Part shown: one piece after another, positions 38,002 to 51,516 of the stretch
Layout: each line of letters opens with the position of its first letter
Position numbering within the stretch: position 1 is the first letter of the stretch
NCBI GenBank assembly: GCA_036877525.1
Contig: JAZGTH010000067.1
Coordinates: 2,444,001 to 2,508,000 of the forward strand
DNA from: Chromobotia macracanthus
Taxonomy: Eukaryota > Chordata > Actinopteri > Cypriniformes > Botiidae
Length of the DNA stretch: 64,000 bases
Reading direction: 5' to 3'
Made by a program: the position numbers and the translations under genes
The notes under the pieces: generated by a model
Databases searched by the model: none
The model's input: only the letters and a program-made list of their open reading frames with translations
What the model was told of the DNA's origin: nothing

Positions 38002-38130
38002 CCAGCTAACAATTTGAGGTTGTAAGAATGTTTCTCTAACGTTTGCAATAAGTAACAGGGACGTTACACCCAGTTTTTCGTTTTTTTAATGTTGTTGCTT
38101 GGTTATATGAATGCTTTTGAAATGTTTATG
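38002..38130 (+). mobile_element. Fold-back MITE family A, copy 5 (left half only)
   Basis: Starts CCAGCTAACAATTTGAGGTT, then GTAAGAATGTTTCTCTAACG, and breaks off after the TTGCTTGGTTAT block. Confidence 0.7.
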
Positions 38131-39094
38131 TATCTATACACGTTTACCACTACACCATGACCACAGTGTTGGACAGTACAGATGTGTTATGGTTAACAGT
38201 GTTTGAGGATAATATTAAAATCAAATCACCAGAGTGCAGTTGAGCCGAGAGTGAGCACAAGAACTTAAACACTTAAAAGAATTCCAATAGTAAAGAGATT
38301 CGCAAATAAGCCTTTAAAAATAAAGCACGTGAACCTACCATTGCTGTTGTTTGAAAGCTGTTTGTAGCAAGCTAAGTAAATGCTTTGTTGTGTTGTTCTG
38401 ACTAAATCTCCAGGCAAGAGTTATTTAAAGAATAGTGTAAGACGAAGATGGCAGGATGAGTTCGAGGACAACAAACACTGAGTACAAATGTTACGGCTAG
38501 GACAGGAGGTAATGATGGACATAATTAACAGAGGCCCTTGCAGAGGGATGGAGGGGCTCACCGAAGGTTAATAACAATCTGACAGATCAGCAGTCCATAA
38601 TCATCACTCTCCTGCTGAGCAATAGCAACAGTGCACGTAAAACAACAGAAAACAATGGTTTAGTGTTTAATGACACCGTGTGTGACCCTCTAAACATTGT
38701 TTTTTAGGCTGCGGATGTGTTAGTTCTTTCTGACACTTAAATCTATTCACAGTACCTCCCTATTCAGAAAATGAGTCTGAGTAAACAAGTTAACTTGAGG
38801 TTTGGAGAGGAAAAACACACTGCCCTCCAGTAAAACAGCCCCCCTTAGTTTCTAACCTAATCTTTACAGCAGTGACAGAAAAACTACACACTGGGTGGGT
38901 AAGTGAAGGCCTTGATGCCTCCTAAAGGGTTTCATATGGCTGCCTACCATAGCTAATGTTTATTTGACCGCCAGAGGCCTACCACAGCGCAATACCCCAT
39001 TCATCATGTTGACATGTCATGCCAAGTTATACTATAGTAAAATACTAGACATACTTAATCCTTTCCTTTATAATAATTTAACTACGGCAGTGGG

Positions 39095-39250
39095 TGTTGG
39101 AGGTATGGCATAGTGGGTAGGGTATCTGCTGCTCACAGGGATTCAGGTTTGAATCCGGCATGTGTCTATCCCATTTTTTCTGTCTCTTCTTCCACTTTTC
39201 AGTCTCTTTATATTATCCTATATACATTAATGAAGGTTGTAAGCTCAAAA
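39095..39250 (+). mobile_element. tRNA-derived SINE-like element, plus orientation
   Basis: A box-like TGGCATAGTGGGTAGGG followed by B box-like CAGGTTTGAATCCGGC, at tRNA spacing, then a pyrimidine-rich body. It is a different head from the other SINEs here. Confidence 0.6.
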
Positions 39251-39631
39251 TGGGTTATGAAGTTGTATAATCATAAATTTGAAGGATTGGTGGCATATAC
39301 AGACTGAATTTTCAGGGCCAGGTTATATATTGTTGCAATGAAAAGAATAAATCTTACCCCCTTAATGACATAATGCTCATTGAAAGTTCTTTTAAGTCAC
39401 AAGATGTTGTATTTCATGAAATACAAAAAGTGACGCAAAGATTCAATCAAGCTTTAAATGTTAAACAGTCTTTGCGTGGGTCATGTTTCACAAAGCTCTC
39501 AAATCTGTCCACAGACAGAGGGATTTTAATTGCTTTTTGGGGGTTTAATTAGGTCTGTTTGTTTAGACTCGGCTTAAAGGGGATGAAATGAACGATAGTG
39601 TCGGAATTTATTAGATAGAAATTTCGTGTTT

Positions 39632-39644
39632 GGGGGGGGGGGGG
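39632..39644. repeat. Poly(G) tract
   Basis: Thirteen G residues in a row followed by TGGG; a potential G-quadruplex and a likely assembly weak point. Confidence 0.85.
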
Positions 39645-40193
39645 TGGGCATAGGATGGTGGGAGAGAAAATTGGTCAGATTCTGTCCAGGGTTATCAGAC
39701 TTTCAAGGGCGAAGCTCCCATTGTCAGAACTCACATGGGCTGTGTTGTCTTGTTCTGCATGGAAGGAAACAACAGAGTTCAAAGTCAGCCGTCATTCTAG
39801 ATGAGTCCCATCCATCATGCAGAACACATGACATTCACTGCGCCTCAATTCCTCTTGACTGAGCTCAGTACAGATCTGAACTGCCTTACATTAGACCAGC
39901 ATCATTCTACAGCACAGTACAACTCCAGCACTTAACTGTAGGAATTTAATAGGACCAATTGCAATGATTCATAACAGCTGCATTGTAGAGGAGGGTAAAA
40001 CAAATATGAACTGCATAAAACTGCAGAATAATGGCAGTTATGCTTAATGGTTTAATGTATTCAGTTCTTTTGATTTACTAAGCATGTAATTTCCATTTAA
40101 TTTCTGAATTCTTTCTGAAAGCTTATGTCATTTGGCTTATATATTGTAAAGAATTAGGAAATATGTAGTATGTGGTGAGTTTTTGTTTCTTTG

Positions 40194-40464
40194 TTAAAGC
40201 TGCAGTCCGTAACTTTTGCCCTCTAAAATTGCAGGTTACTTTACATATTTAATAACATATGGTAAAGTCAAATGAAGCCATACTGACATTTCCTGGGAAT
40301 TCATATCGGACAGCTCACATTATAAATCATTATTACAGAATGATATGATATACATATACAGAAATGGGGTAAAGTAAGGAGACTAATTTGATTTGTCATG
40401 TACTTGTTCAGTAACTGATTTTTGTTTATTTTTAACCCAAAAATGTTATGGATTGCAGCTTTAA
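40194..40464. mobile_element. TTAA MITE family B, full-length copy
   Basis: TTAA plus AGCTGCAGTCCGTAAC at the left and GTTATGGATTGCAGCT plus TTAA at the right form inverted ends of about 16 bp, each flanked by TTAA as in piggyBac-type insertions. It has no coding capacity. Confidence 0.8.
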
Positions 40465-42594
40465 AAGAGACTAAAAAGAAATCATATGTTGATCTGAAAG
40501 AATGTGTTGTTCTGTACCCAACCCTCACTGTCCCTTTAGCAGGCCACATACACAGTAGGCAGAGCCAACACTGTCTCTTCCTTTCAACTTCAAAACACCC
40601 TTCAAAAAGAGAAAGAGCGAGGGGATAAACAGAAATATTTCTCCAAAGCCGCTGATACACATCTCTCCTCTGAGTCTGTCATGTGAAAAATGGAAAGACG
40701 CAGGAGAAGCTCTGCTTTGATATCTGTAAAGTTCTTTGAATTTTGAGGAGTACAGAAATAAAGACCTCGAGACCGTATATAATGTTTGATAAATAATGGC
40801 CAGTCCCTGAAGAGCTGCACTGTCACTGTATACGTTACTTCTCCACAAGTGTGTAATCAACAGCATGCTGAAAATGATTACAAAATGTCAATATCTCAAA
40901 ATTAAAATGAAGACATTGCAAACAAAAATTGGGTATGTGTCAGAAAAGACCAAATTCAGCACACCAAAAGATTAGATGGATAAAATTGTGCATTGTTTAT
41001 CCAAAAGAGTAGAAGCTTAATGGCAACAGAGATTTCTGGCATGTAAGACAATGAGATCCGTTGATTTACAGTGTTGTGGAGAGTGACTGCTGCATGCACA
41101 GATGAGTGTGTTGAATTAGCTGGAGCAACACAGACGTGAGACGAGAACTCTGGAAGATGAATATCTGGCAGAAAAACATCGCTATTGGCAACAGGGAGGG
41201 ATGAAGTGAGACTAAATAATTTCGATAGTTCACTTGTTGTTTTAAGTGAGAATGTTTTTGTTATGTAAATTAACTTCAGAGGATAAAGCCGCCCAGTTAG
41301 AGAATCAAATGTGTGAAGAGTGAGATAAGTGTTTGTGTGATTGAGAGAAACATGAAATACAAGCTTCTAAAGCCTACATTTTTTCCTTGTAGAGACATCT
41401 GTATGCAGCTCTTACTGTATAGTGTATATAATTAACGTTGGTGAGTAAAAACTCTGGGCGTGTTTGTTTGGTACCGGCATGCATTTGAACTCAGGGGTTT
41501 GGGATGAATCCATATAATGATGGGAGAACGATGGTTCTAACTCCTGCAGCCCGTTTCAATGCAAATGCATTCAGAGGGCGTATTAGCGCAAAGGAGAGGC
41601 ATAAACACTATATTGAAAAAGTGTATTGATCTCCCTGTGTCACTTAATTTATTAGGCTTTATGTTTCTGACCGAGACCTGAAAACTTCTGCTTTCTCTCG
41701 AACCCGCTGAGAACCGAGGGTCTGATAAACACAGAAATCAATGTGACCCTGCAAACTCAGATTTCTTAGAGCCGAATAATGAAGGAGCTTGTTTTGGTAA
41801 TGATTCTGCAGAGTCCATCAGGCAGGAGAGATCAGCAGAAAAACTATAAAGCCGTTAAGTACCAATAAATGTACTGCAGTTGTTCACAAGCTGAAACAGC
41901 CAATAAGAGCGTGTTACAGCTCCCCAATTAAAGCCAGCCTGAGATCTGTTTCACACTCTGTGACATTTATAAAGAACACACACTCACAGGAAGTAACTGA
42001 AATGAGGTTTCCTGATGACTGTATGAGCGTGATTGGAAAACAAGATCTCTCTTGTAAAGCTGATGAAACATACACCTTTTGCAATCCCCCGTGCATGAAG
42101 TGTGTTTCTGTAGCATTGCTAATTTAAACCGCACAGCTGCCCTTGACAGGTTGAAAAATGAAACTTTTTCACTTACCTGCTTGTCAAATGATTAATCTCT
42201 ATTCATCAGAAAACGTGTGTTATTGTCAGTGTGTCACAATGTACTTTAAAAGTAATGGTGGTGATTCATATAACATGATACCCTTCCTATCCAGCTGTGC
42301 TTCTTTAGTGATGAGTGTGAATCTGTAGAAGCCGCATATCTCAGATCCTCTCTGAACTGTTCTCGGAGATTTATGATGTGTTCATTAGCTTTCTAAATAT
42401 GCTGCCTATGAAAAATCCTGCCTAGACAGGCATACAATATATAGCCCACACTTGATCTCTCTCTCTCACACATACAAACCCGTATGAAAATGTTATTGCC
42501 CAGAGATTGCTCTATTAAAGTTGAAGTCAATTATTTCTCCATTTGATCTTATTCCTATATAAGAGAACCAGTTGTATTAAAACACGCACACGTT
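40465..42594. other. Non-coding interval
   Basis: No recognised gene or repeat. Overlapping open frames at 40,525-40,866 match no known family. Confidence 0.5.
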
Positions 42595-42864
42595 TGTACA
42601 GCTATCTTTGTGAGGACACAATTTATTGACAGAGTAGAATCTCTAGCCTCTTACCCTAACCTTAATCATCCCAACTAACTACCTATCCCTTATCCATACC
42701 TTAACCCAATTCAAACCCTTACCCTAAAACCAAGTCTTAACCCTTAATCAGCCTTTAAAAGGGGTGTCAGAAAGTGAGGACCGGCCGAAATATCTCACTT
42801 TACAGAGTGTCCTCACTCTGATGGTGTAACTGATCGCACTAGTTCTCACAAAGATAGATGTACA
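42595..42864. mobile_element. MITE family C with 23-bp inverted ends
   Basis: The left end contains CTATCTTTGTGAGGAC (to 42617) and the right end (42842-42864) contains GTTCTCACAAAGATAG. Over 23 bp the ends match as inverted repeats at 21 positions. The interior is rich in CCCTAACC and CTTAACCC strings, a telomere-like composition seen in some fish MITEs. It has no open frame. Confidence 0.75.
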
Positions 42865-43599
42865 AGTACACACTCACACACACACTGAAGCTGATTGGAA
42901 TGAAGAGAACTGCAGTGACAGATTTAAAGACAGCAGAGTGTTAAAACTTCTGGCATGTTACTATTATAAATTTATAACACTTATTCACACTTTCAGCGGT
43001 TTCCCTCTGGGATCAATTTTTGCAGGTGTTGAAAGGACTTTTCAATCGCTGAGTCGTGTTAATTTTAGAAACGGCTTGTCTTTTTCTTACAGCTGCAGAG
43101 ATTTCTTTACATAAACTTCATAGGTACCCTGTCTTACAGATATTTCCTATGCTGGACTTAAACTCAGTGTGGAGTTTAGAATGGATCTTGTTTCATGTGC
43201 TGAGAAGGTGAAGATCTGTCCATCCTGCAGGAAGTGAATTTATTTGTAGCTGTAATACAAGATAAAAGTCCTGTTACATCAGATCTACATACAATATAAT
43301 GCCTTCAAAGCTAACAGAACATTTAACATGTCATAGATGATGAGCATAGATGAATGACGTCAGAGCCGCATTTACTTGATTTACTAAACAATGAAGACAA
43401 AGGATGCAGTTTATGGTTTCTTCTGAGCTGCATTTTCAGTCCTGTTTTTCATTGTAAACAGGTCAGTCTACAGACACATTTCTAGAGCAGCTTTTCCACT
43501 CTGTTTCTGTTGGCAGCAGCATGATTATCTGATGTCAAAGGGTTGGTCCTTTGCTTTCCAGACACTCTGTAATTTGTAGGCTTTGCACAAATAGGCCAA

Positions 43600-43870
43600 T
43601 TATCTTCATAGCCATGATTCTGGCACGATCTTTGACCCCCACCCTTCTGACACCCCGCTGCGGGTGATGCTTGTGAGAATGTGGTGCGGTGAGGGAGCCG
43701 AGTTTCCCGTTAGCATGGTGTTTATAATTATTAAAATGCTATCTTCATCAACATTAGGCTAATTGCAAGTGCATAAAATAATTAAGGGATATGTTTTAAT
43801 ATGTGCCATGGAAATAGATGCTGATTTCTGTGGGCACGAGGGATATGCTTTTCCATGTTAAACTTAATAG
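43600..43870. promoter_or_regulatory. Candidate conserved non-coding element, homeodomain-site rich
   Basis: Non-repetitive sequence with TATAATTATTAAAATGC, GGCTAATTGCAAGTGC and AAAATAATTAAGGG, typical of deeply conserved vertebrate enhancers. Conservation itself could not be tested. Confidence 0.35.
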
Positions 43871-45469
43871 AGTTCCCTCAACTAATTGTGCTGTTTTGTG
43901 CTGTGGCACAAAAGTCTATGGTTTATATCCTACCAACATAATAGAGCTGTTGAATTTGGAGTCCTAAAAAATGTGCATCTTCAGGAATTTCCTGTGGGTG
44001 TTTAGTGTTTTTCTGAGTAAAATATGGGCTGTGGTTAAAATTACTAGAAAGACTTTTACGCATTGTTCTGCAACATAAATTGCACACAGCTATGCCTCAA
44101 AAATAATTTTGCTAATAACTTGAATTGTAAAAAACACAGTGGCTTCAAATTGTACTTTTGAGAAGTAAAATAGGTAAAGAGGTAAAATATAGTTGTGGAA
44201 ATGTTCAATTCTGTTCCAGTAATGTTGAGTGGCGGTTCTAAATCACAGTACCTGGGGGACCAGTCATGAGCCACTTGTGCTTTCAAGGGACAGAAATCGA
44301 TTCATTTGTGATTGTGCTCTGGAGTGTGGGGGTGTCTGATGATTTAGGGGGGCCACGGGGGGGAGGTCCAAGCTTGTTGACACGGGGACACTGCCACAGA
44401 CTTCCCTTCTTGTTGAAACACTTTTCTATCCACTTTCTTATGAATTGAGTTTATTCTGTATATTTAGGGACCCATGAGACAAAGATACTTTGAACACGGC
44501 CTCATGGAAGATTACAGAGTCATTTTTACCTCCCTGACTGTCTGATAAAATAGGTTCAACTGTTTCCTTTGCTTTCTGGACAAATATAACCCAAATAAAG
44601 ACAGCACCAAACAAACAGAAATATGTAACGCCAAAATTAAATGAAGCTGAAAGTAGTTGGAATTGGTTTGCTGATTAACTCTTTGTAATGGAAGATGGTA
44701 AAAGCATGACAAAAACAAGACGTTACTAGAGACTTCTGTTGGAAAAGACAATGTTTATTTGAGGTTAGACTGTTATTGTGTTGACTTATGACCTCTGTGT
44801 TGTCAAGAGTGCTGGTTATTATTGTCCAACATCATTTTAAAACCACAGGCCATGTACAATATATTGCCATTGTGAAATTTTTACTGACAACTGTGTCCTT
44901 GATGTGCCCAGGGTACGAGTGTATTCATTTCAGCTGAACTATTGTGTTTAAGGTCTGTGAGACCATGATTCAGGTTCATGAGGTTTATTCAGAGTGGTCT
45001 TTGATTCATGTTGATGATAACGTGATAGCTCATGGACATGAATAGTTCTGGCCGAGAATAAAACGGATCTGTTGATTAGATATTTGTTTGGATGCTTTTC
45101 AAACGGTTCTGTGGAAAAGAAGAAGCTTTGCCAGCGTGACACATTTCACAATACACCTGTTGAGAAGCGACGATCCTGCAGGATGTGAGGACCAAACAGA
45201 GAGTGCCCGACAACTCAGTTCTGGTCAATTTTTACAATTGTTTTACAATTTTATCGTAATATCAGTATCCTATTATTACAAATGACAGACAAAGCTCAGA
45301 GATCTGAGAGGACAAAAACTATTCTGGATTTATTAAAATACAGATGCAACACCAGGTCACAATGTAAATGCATTTCCAAAACCTAATCATACTAAAGTGA
45401 CTGATCTGATGTGCTGATTCTCATATGCAACAAACTAAAAGCATGCACGGCACTGAAGAAGAGCATAAG

Positions 45470-45882
45470 AAGAAGAATTCGTGCTCGGAAGCTCCTCTGC
45501 ATTACATTTCTCGCAGTTTTGGCATGTTTGGTGACGGCGGTACCTTGGGCATGGGTCGCACCACGACCGTCGGCTGCGCTCACATCCACAGTCGGCACGA
45601 AGGAGTGATGCGACTCGGATCCGACTGCGCCTCGACCCCTTAAACCCGAACTGGATGTTGTCGGCGTGAATCCGGTTGTTTGTTTCAATTAACACGGACA
45701 GCAAAGGGAGGCGGTGAGACGTCAGACGTGATCTAGTCTTAAACCCTAGTGAGCTGCCTACATAGACAGCTGCACCGAGCATCACAGCGGTTCCTGCGCG
45801 GTCCACACACACCTTCACTATGTGTGAGCCTTGAGAAGTTGAAGAGCACACTCTGAATCGCTTCTGGGTACCTGGTTTCAGG
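45470..45882 (+). promoter_or_regulatory. Isolated CpG-rich patch with a plus-strand splice donor: candidate promoter and first exon
   Basis: From about 45,470 to 45,760 CpG dinucleotides are dense in an otherwise CpG-poor region, as at fish promoters. A strong plus-strand donor (TTTCAGG then GTAAGAAC) follows at 45,882. Several frames are open across the patch on both strands (up to 153 codons on minus), as expected for GC-rich DNA. None resembles a known protein. A non-coding or short coding first exon is possible. Confidence 0.35.
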
Positions 45883-46436
45883 GTAAGAACATGCATTTGT
45901 TATGAGATGAATGTAAACTGGATGTTGTTGCAGGAGAGAACCGAGAGACTCGCACCCGTCTGATGGAAACAATGCACTGCGTTTCTCCTCGATTTTCTCA
46001 TGCGTTTGTGCTGTAATGCAAAGAAACCCTGAAAGTTGTCTGATGTCTATTGCTGTGCATGCTTTTATTAGGCTGTTTATAAAAATAACAGGTGACTATT
46101 ACTCCATAAATATATAACAGCCGTAAAGTAAGGACGCATTTGACCTATATAAGCATATTATTTATGTCATACTGCTCTTAAGGGACTGAGAGCTGGTTTA
46201 GTATTAAGTGAGATTTGTTATGCAAATGTGAAATGTGGACCATATCTTCTCTGCAGGCTTATGAAGTTGATGTGTATGGTGTTAAAGGTCCTGAATGTTG
46301 GGAAAGTGTTTCAGAGAGTAAGTATTCATCTGCAGACAGAGATCTGGGTGGACATGATGACCAGAGCTTTAACTTAAACTTAGTTTAAGACCTCATTAAA
46401 CTAATCATCAAGTGACAGGTTAAGTGACTGTAAACC

Positions 46437-46685
46437 CTTACGTTTCCATTAAGTTAAAGTGTTATTTGTTCCAGTTTTTAGGCGTTGCATGAACGTTTTT
46501 GCTTGGTCGAAAGAACTTCAAGCACTTTCTTCATTAGGTAACGTTTATAAAACGTTCCACTAACTACACATTATAAATAATGTAAAACAATTCTACTAAA
46601 GTGAATGCAAGGTTTCTGGTAACTTTAAGAGAACGTTTAGGAAACGTTAGCCAACGTTCTCTGAGAACGGTCACGAGTAGCCTGT
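46437..46685 (+). mobile_element. Fold-back MITE family A, copy 6
   Basis: Begins with TTTCCATTAAGTTAAAGTG, has AAAACGTTCCACTAACTAC and ends with AACGTTAGCCAACGTTCTC, ...GCCTGTTAG. Confidence 0.7.
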
Positions 46686-48139
46686 TAGAAACATGAAGGT
46701 TGTGATGCTGTGCTTGTAGGTAACGTCCTCACAACCTCAGAGCAACGTGTGTAAAACTCTCAGCCTGTGGACAAACAGTTGCGCCCCTAGTGGAGTAAAT
46801 CATTCATTACAAGAGCTACATGCTCTCTGTATTTCTGTATCTTGTATCACACTGCAAAACTGCAGTGAAAGCATCCATTTAATTAACTTAATTCATTTTC
46901 ATTTCACCAGCTGCTCAAAGCAATAGTGTCAATTCAAAGCGTTTGTATAAGCTGTTTTCAGTACATCGGTAGTTTATCTTTGACCTTTATTTCTTAGCAT
47001 TAAAGAGATGAGATGTTTATTAAGATATTACGAGTTGGTGAACAGCAGTGCAGTGATAAATGGGTATCATTACAGGAACAGATGGGGGCTTCTGAGACAT
47101 TTCTGCTGCGTATCCTCAATACTTCTGACCTGCGAGCGGTGTTACCAGTTCATACATAAAGCAGAACTCAATGCACTTTAGATTGGGAAGCAAGGTCCAT
47201 GTTTGATGCATCGCTACCCTCGCAGACTGTTGAATGTGGCTTGTCTCTAATAAAAGCAGTATTTTACATGCAGTAAAGCCCGTTTGTGGGAGGAGAACCT
47301 CTCTGAGGGACAGAGATTAAATCAAAGAAAGGTTTACAGAAAAAACCTTACACATTTTACTTTTGTTTCAGACAGAACTGCAGCTCACATTTGTCCAAAA
47401 TTCACACAAGACTATAAAACCTACTAAGCCTTTATTAGTAGTATATAGGGATGTTCTGTACTCGCTTATTTATCTTTTCCTTTTTCAAGATGGGTAAAAT
47501 TTAGAAGTGAAATTACAGAGAATTTTGGTGAAGGACTGCGGGAGTGCATATGCAATTGTAAGTTCGTTTAACTCATCTGTGCTGTACGGTATGCTAAAGG
47601 GTATGGCAGCAACTTTTAGGTTATTTGTGGCCTTGCTAGATCAAAAGCTTTTTGAGAGAAAGTGTTTTAAATGTACAAAAGTGTATGTTATTGTACAGTG
47701 CTCATTTTGGATTTAAACCAATAATCATTGTAAATCACCACACGTGGCTACCGGAAAGTTTTACTGTCATGCTGATAGTAATGCTGTTTTTTGGGTACTA
47801 AGGCCCATCCAAAATGGTGCACGTGATGTACATGTGATGACCGTTGTGTGTATGAAGTTCGCAACACCCTCTTTACAGCTTCTGTGTTCAGTGTTCCCTG
47901 ATGAGAACACTAACTCCAGAGCGGACCGCTGCTAACAGTCTGTGCAGCATCAAGTCATCAGTGTGGACGTGTGAGGATTGCAAGGGCTTAGGGTGACAAC
48001 TGAGACGGGGCCGAACGATTGTCTGCACTCCAGAATAAACCTGACTTAAAAGCGTGTATGTGTACCATAGTCAGAGTTTAACAGTTCAGCTGTACCATTG
48101 AGACTCATGAGGGAGCTTTAATAAACTGCTTTTCACACA

Positions 48140-48450
48140 ATAAGGGGGACTCACATCGCCGCTTAGCATTTCCCAAAAAGCATCCTGCTTATCAGCTCGT
48201 GAGTGTCTTTTCATGAGTGACTGAGCTGAGTCAGATATAAGGAGCGTGGGCTGGCGTTATTCCACAGACAATTACATGCATTACGAAAGCCAGAATCCCC
48301 ACCTCCAGCCGTGTTCCCACTGAGGTAAATGGTTATTAGCTATCCTCTTTCAATCCACTGTAGATGCGGGGCACAGACGGTCTGTCAACATTAGCTCGCC
48401 CGTTCTCTCGTACCACCACTCGAACGCTGACCCCTGATTGGCCACTGGAG
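48140..48450. promoter_or_regulatory. Candidate conserved block (weak)
   Basis: Non-repetitive, more balanced composition than its surroundings, with a TGACTGAGCTGAGTCAG near-palindrome (MAF/AP-1-like half-sites) near 48,218-48,235. Composition only. Confidence 0.22.
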
Positions 48451-48972
48451 TGGTAAGAACACTCACCACGAGCAGCTGTTATTCGGCAACTAACACTTTC
48501 AGATCCCGGATGCGGGTTATTACTCGCCGAGGCCTAACTTGATCCTGGATTTCTCTTTTTGTTTAAGGGTGCGATTGAACAAGGTTAAGGCACTGCATGG
48601 GTGTGTTGAGTTCTGATCTGATGCATGTGCAGGCACTAATTGTGTCCGTCTTGAACACTCTCAGGACAGGTGAATTTAATTATCTGCGCATGAGGAAGGA
48701 GAAGCAGGGTTTTGGCTGGCTGGTTTTGATGAATGCAGGCTGAGAGGTATGAGAATGGAAAGTGGGAGGAATCTGGGCCATCTGTCAGGGTTAGCGAGCG
48801 ATATTTTGTGGGCAACAATGACGTCATTTAACAGCACAAACAGGCTAAAGCCTGCTGTGCTACTGTCTGAGAAATGTTTCTGCTTTTTGTTTAACAATCT
48901 GTCTCATGTTTAGATTTGAAGATGAAGTGTGTCATTTTTTATTTGGTTAAAATACATTTTCCTATCACACTC

Positions 48973-49265
48973 TTAAGGCTGCAGTCTGTAACTTTCACCT
49001 CTCTACTGCCATCTCTGTTTGAAACATAAAATTGCAGGTTACTTTACCTACTTGTAAAGTACAGGTGTACCTACTACCTGAAGTTAAACATAGTTAAACA
49101 TTGAAGTCCGACATGTTCGGACCAGACAGCTCAAATTAGAAATCTTTATTATAAACTAACTTTTGTGAATTGGGGTAAGATAAGGTGATTGTGTTGAACA
49201 CTGTTTTGTACTTGCTCAATAACTAATTTTTGGTTCTGTTTTAACCAAGAAAAGTATACGGATTT
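48973..49265. mobile_element. TTAA MITE family B, long diverged copy
   Basis: Starts TTAAGGCTGCAGTCTGTAAC and follows the 40.2-kb copy through AAATTGCAGGTTACTTTACC, GACAGCTCA and TTGGGGTAAGATAAGG to TTTTAACCAAGAAAAGTATA. The right end is eroded. Confidence 0.7.
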
Positions 49266-51440
49266 GTTTGTTCAAACATCATGATCAGCTCAACACAGCA
49301 CCACTGGCTTAACCAGTGACGTGAGTTTGGGGTGAGTCTGTTTGTTGGTCTGTAACTTTAAGACAAAGCACATATTTGATTCATAAGTCATTTACTCTCT
49401 CATTACATTACATTACATTATTGGTAATGTAATTACCAATGCTTGCTTTAAAATAAAGCAGTACAGAGGTGGTTATATTATATACAGCAGTGCAGCTTGG
49501 AGCTGTTTGGGCATGTTTGAATGTGTTGTTCATTGTGATATCATACAATACGTTATTATTTGCTTTTTGAGCATGAGTAATAATTAAGTTCATGATAATT
49601 TTGTTATTCGTGTTTGTCTTGTTTGTCTTGTTTTCAGAGCTTAATGGCAACATGACGGCAACAATTAAGTGCTGATAATGTTTGTTTTATTAGTGTAAGG
49701 GAATGAATCGTTGTGCACATTAAGGGCAATTTGATTATACCAAATAAGATTATACAAATTAGATTAGAAGTCGAAGATCGGCTCAGATGCCCTAAAGTTA
49801 GAAGTTAAAAAAGCAGCAGATGTGTACTCTGCTTTCTGAGGGCTTTCCACTGTGTGTGTGTGTATCAGTAGCTTTCTCATTTAAAAGATGGTTTATGTGA
49901 TGCTGTAGACAGACAGGTGTATTGGTCAAACACAGCAGTGTTCAGACTCATTGTATCTGACTTATATAGACTTATTTCTGAATGGCTACTGGTTTAGCTA
50001 CAGCAGTACAATATCGACAAACAAACTTCAGTTGGCTTATATAAATAAACTCTTCATGCTGTCATTTGTTGGCATTGATGTATTGTCTTTTGGCATTTAT
50101 TCCAAACTTTTAGCAGCGTCTGTATCTGCCACAATACTGTAATCAATCAGAACTTTTATCTAACATTTCTGATGTTGTTGACTTGACAGGTTTAAACGGA
50201 TGCTTTCGTTTATCTTGATGTGCTTCAGAAATATGATCCATTTTCCTATTTGAACACAGGACGCTTTACCACGTCCAAAACGTGTGATTCATTTACATTG
50301 CATACTTATGTATATTCATGCAGTGTTTGCACGAACAGTACAGTGTATTCAGACTACTGAATATAGCCCATTACAGAGCACATTAATTCCATGCATTAGA
50401 CTTTCCAGCCTTGAGGGGCTTTGGGTACTGGCACTCACATGAAAGAAACATGGGGAGCATACTCAGAAGAGCCTTCTCTTTCTCTTTTATTCTGACACAT
50501 GTGCCTTTAGGTAACAGTCAACATGGGAGATGCAACATATCGCCAAAATGTCCTTGTTTTCTCTGCAAAACTCTTTGAATTGTCCTTAATGCTAATATGC
50601 TAAATTAATATCTTTATTATTTTGGCTAATGTAATAAAAAAACGTTTGTCGCACAGAGATGTTTCATTACTTTTTATTGCCATTTCAACAAAAGTGGATG
50701 TGCAGGAGATCTGTTGGAGACAGATGTTCTGGTGCTGGAGATCATAATGTCTGGTAATAGACAGCCTGTCGCTCTGAGCAGTCATCTCAAGTCAAGGAAG
50801 CGTGCAAAAGTTCTCTATGAAATATGCATCAAGCGAAGCGAATGAAAGAACAAAGGCAAAACTGTGTGTTTGTTGTGGGGGAGGGATGTCAGAAATGGTT
50901 ATTTATTGAAGAGCCCACTCTTCAACAGCATCTGTTCAGATTGTGACGTCGCAGACATTTATTTGAAAACAAATACATGTTTGTTTCAAGACAGATGAGT
51001 TTCCTGAAATGATCTGAACAGGGGCTGAACTCACCTGACTGAACTCATTCTCACCGTGCCTGATTATCTAGGCACACATTTGCATTTGCAGGTGCTTAAA
51101 TAGATCTTGTGAATTATTGATACCAATTATGTACCAGTGAGGTGTAATTTTCTGCTTCTGTCAGGGCTGATTCTAAAATCCACAGTACGCCAGAGGAGCG
51201 CCGTGTCTTTAAGCTCAAATCAGGTGGTGTAGGGAGAAGCAGAATGAAAAGCAGGGCTTACCGACACAGAGACAGGGAGAGCATATAGTAGAGAGAAGAC
51301 AGCAGGAGACAGACAGAGAGATAGAGTGTCTAGTAGATACAGCATGCGATTGCCATTATGATGAATGTTTGCTGCACTTTCTTGTGAGCCAATTATCTTC
51401 TCCTGTGTGAGTCATGGAGATCATTTAGGCAAGTGTGGAG
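49265..51440. other. Non-coding interval
   Basis: No recognised gene. A (CATTA)n run is at 49,401-49,420. Confidence 0.5.
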
Positions 51441-51442
51441 CT

Positions 51443-51493
<51 letters not shown>
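51443..51493. repeat. (AC)n microsatellite
   Basis: About 25 uninterrupted AC units. Confidence 0.97.
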
Positions 51494-51495
<2 letters not shown>

Positions 51496-51516
51496 CTTCT
51501 ATTGTTTTTATACACA

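Noticed and set aside
42655..42745. Interstitial telomere array
   Set aside because: The CCCTAA-like strings are irregular and enclosed by the inverted ends of a MITE.
45435..45896. 153-codon minus-strand open frame
   Set aside because: CpG-rich DNA removes stops in several frames at once; no domain, no known similarity, and overlapping frames on the other strand are equally open.
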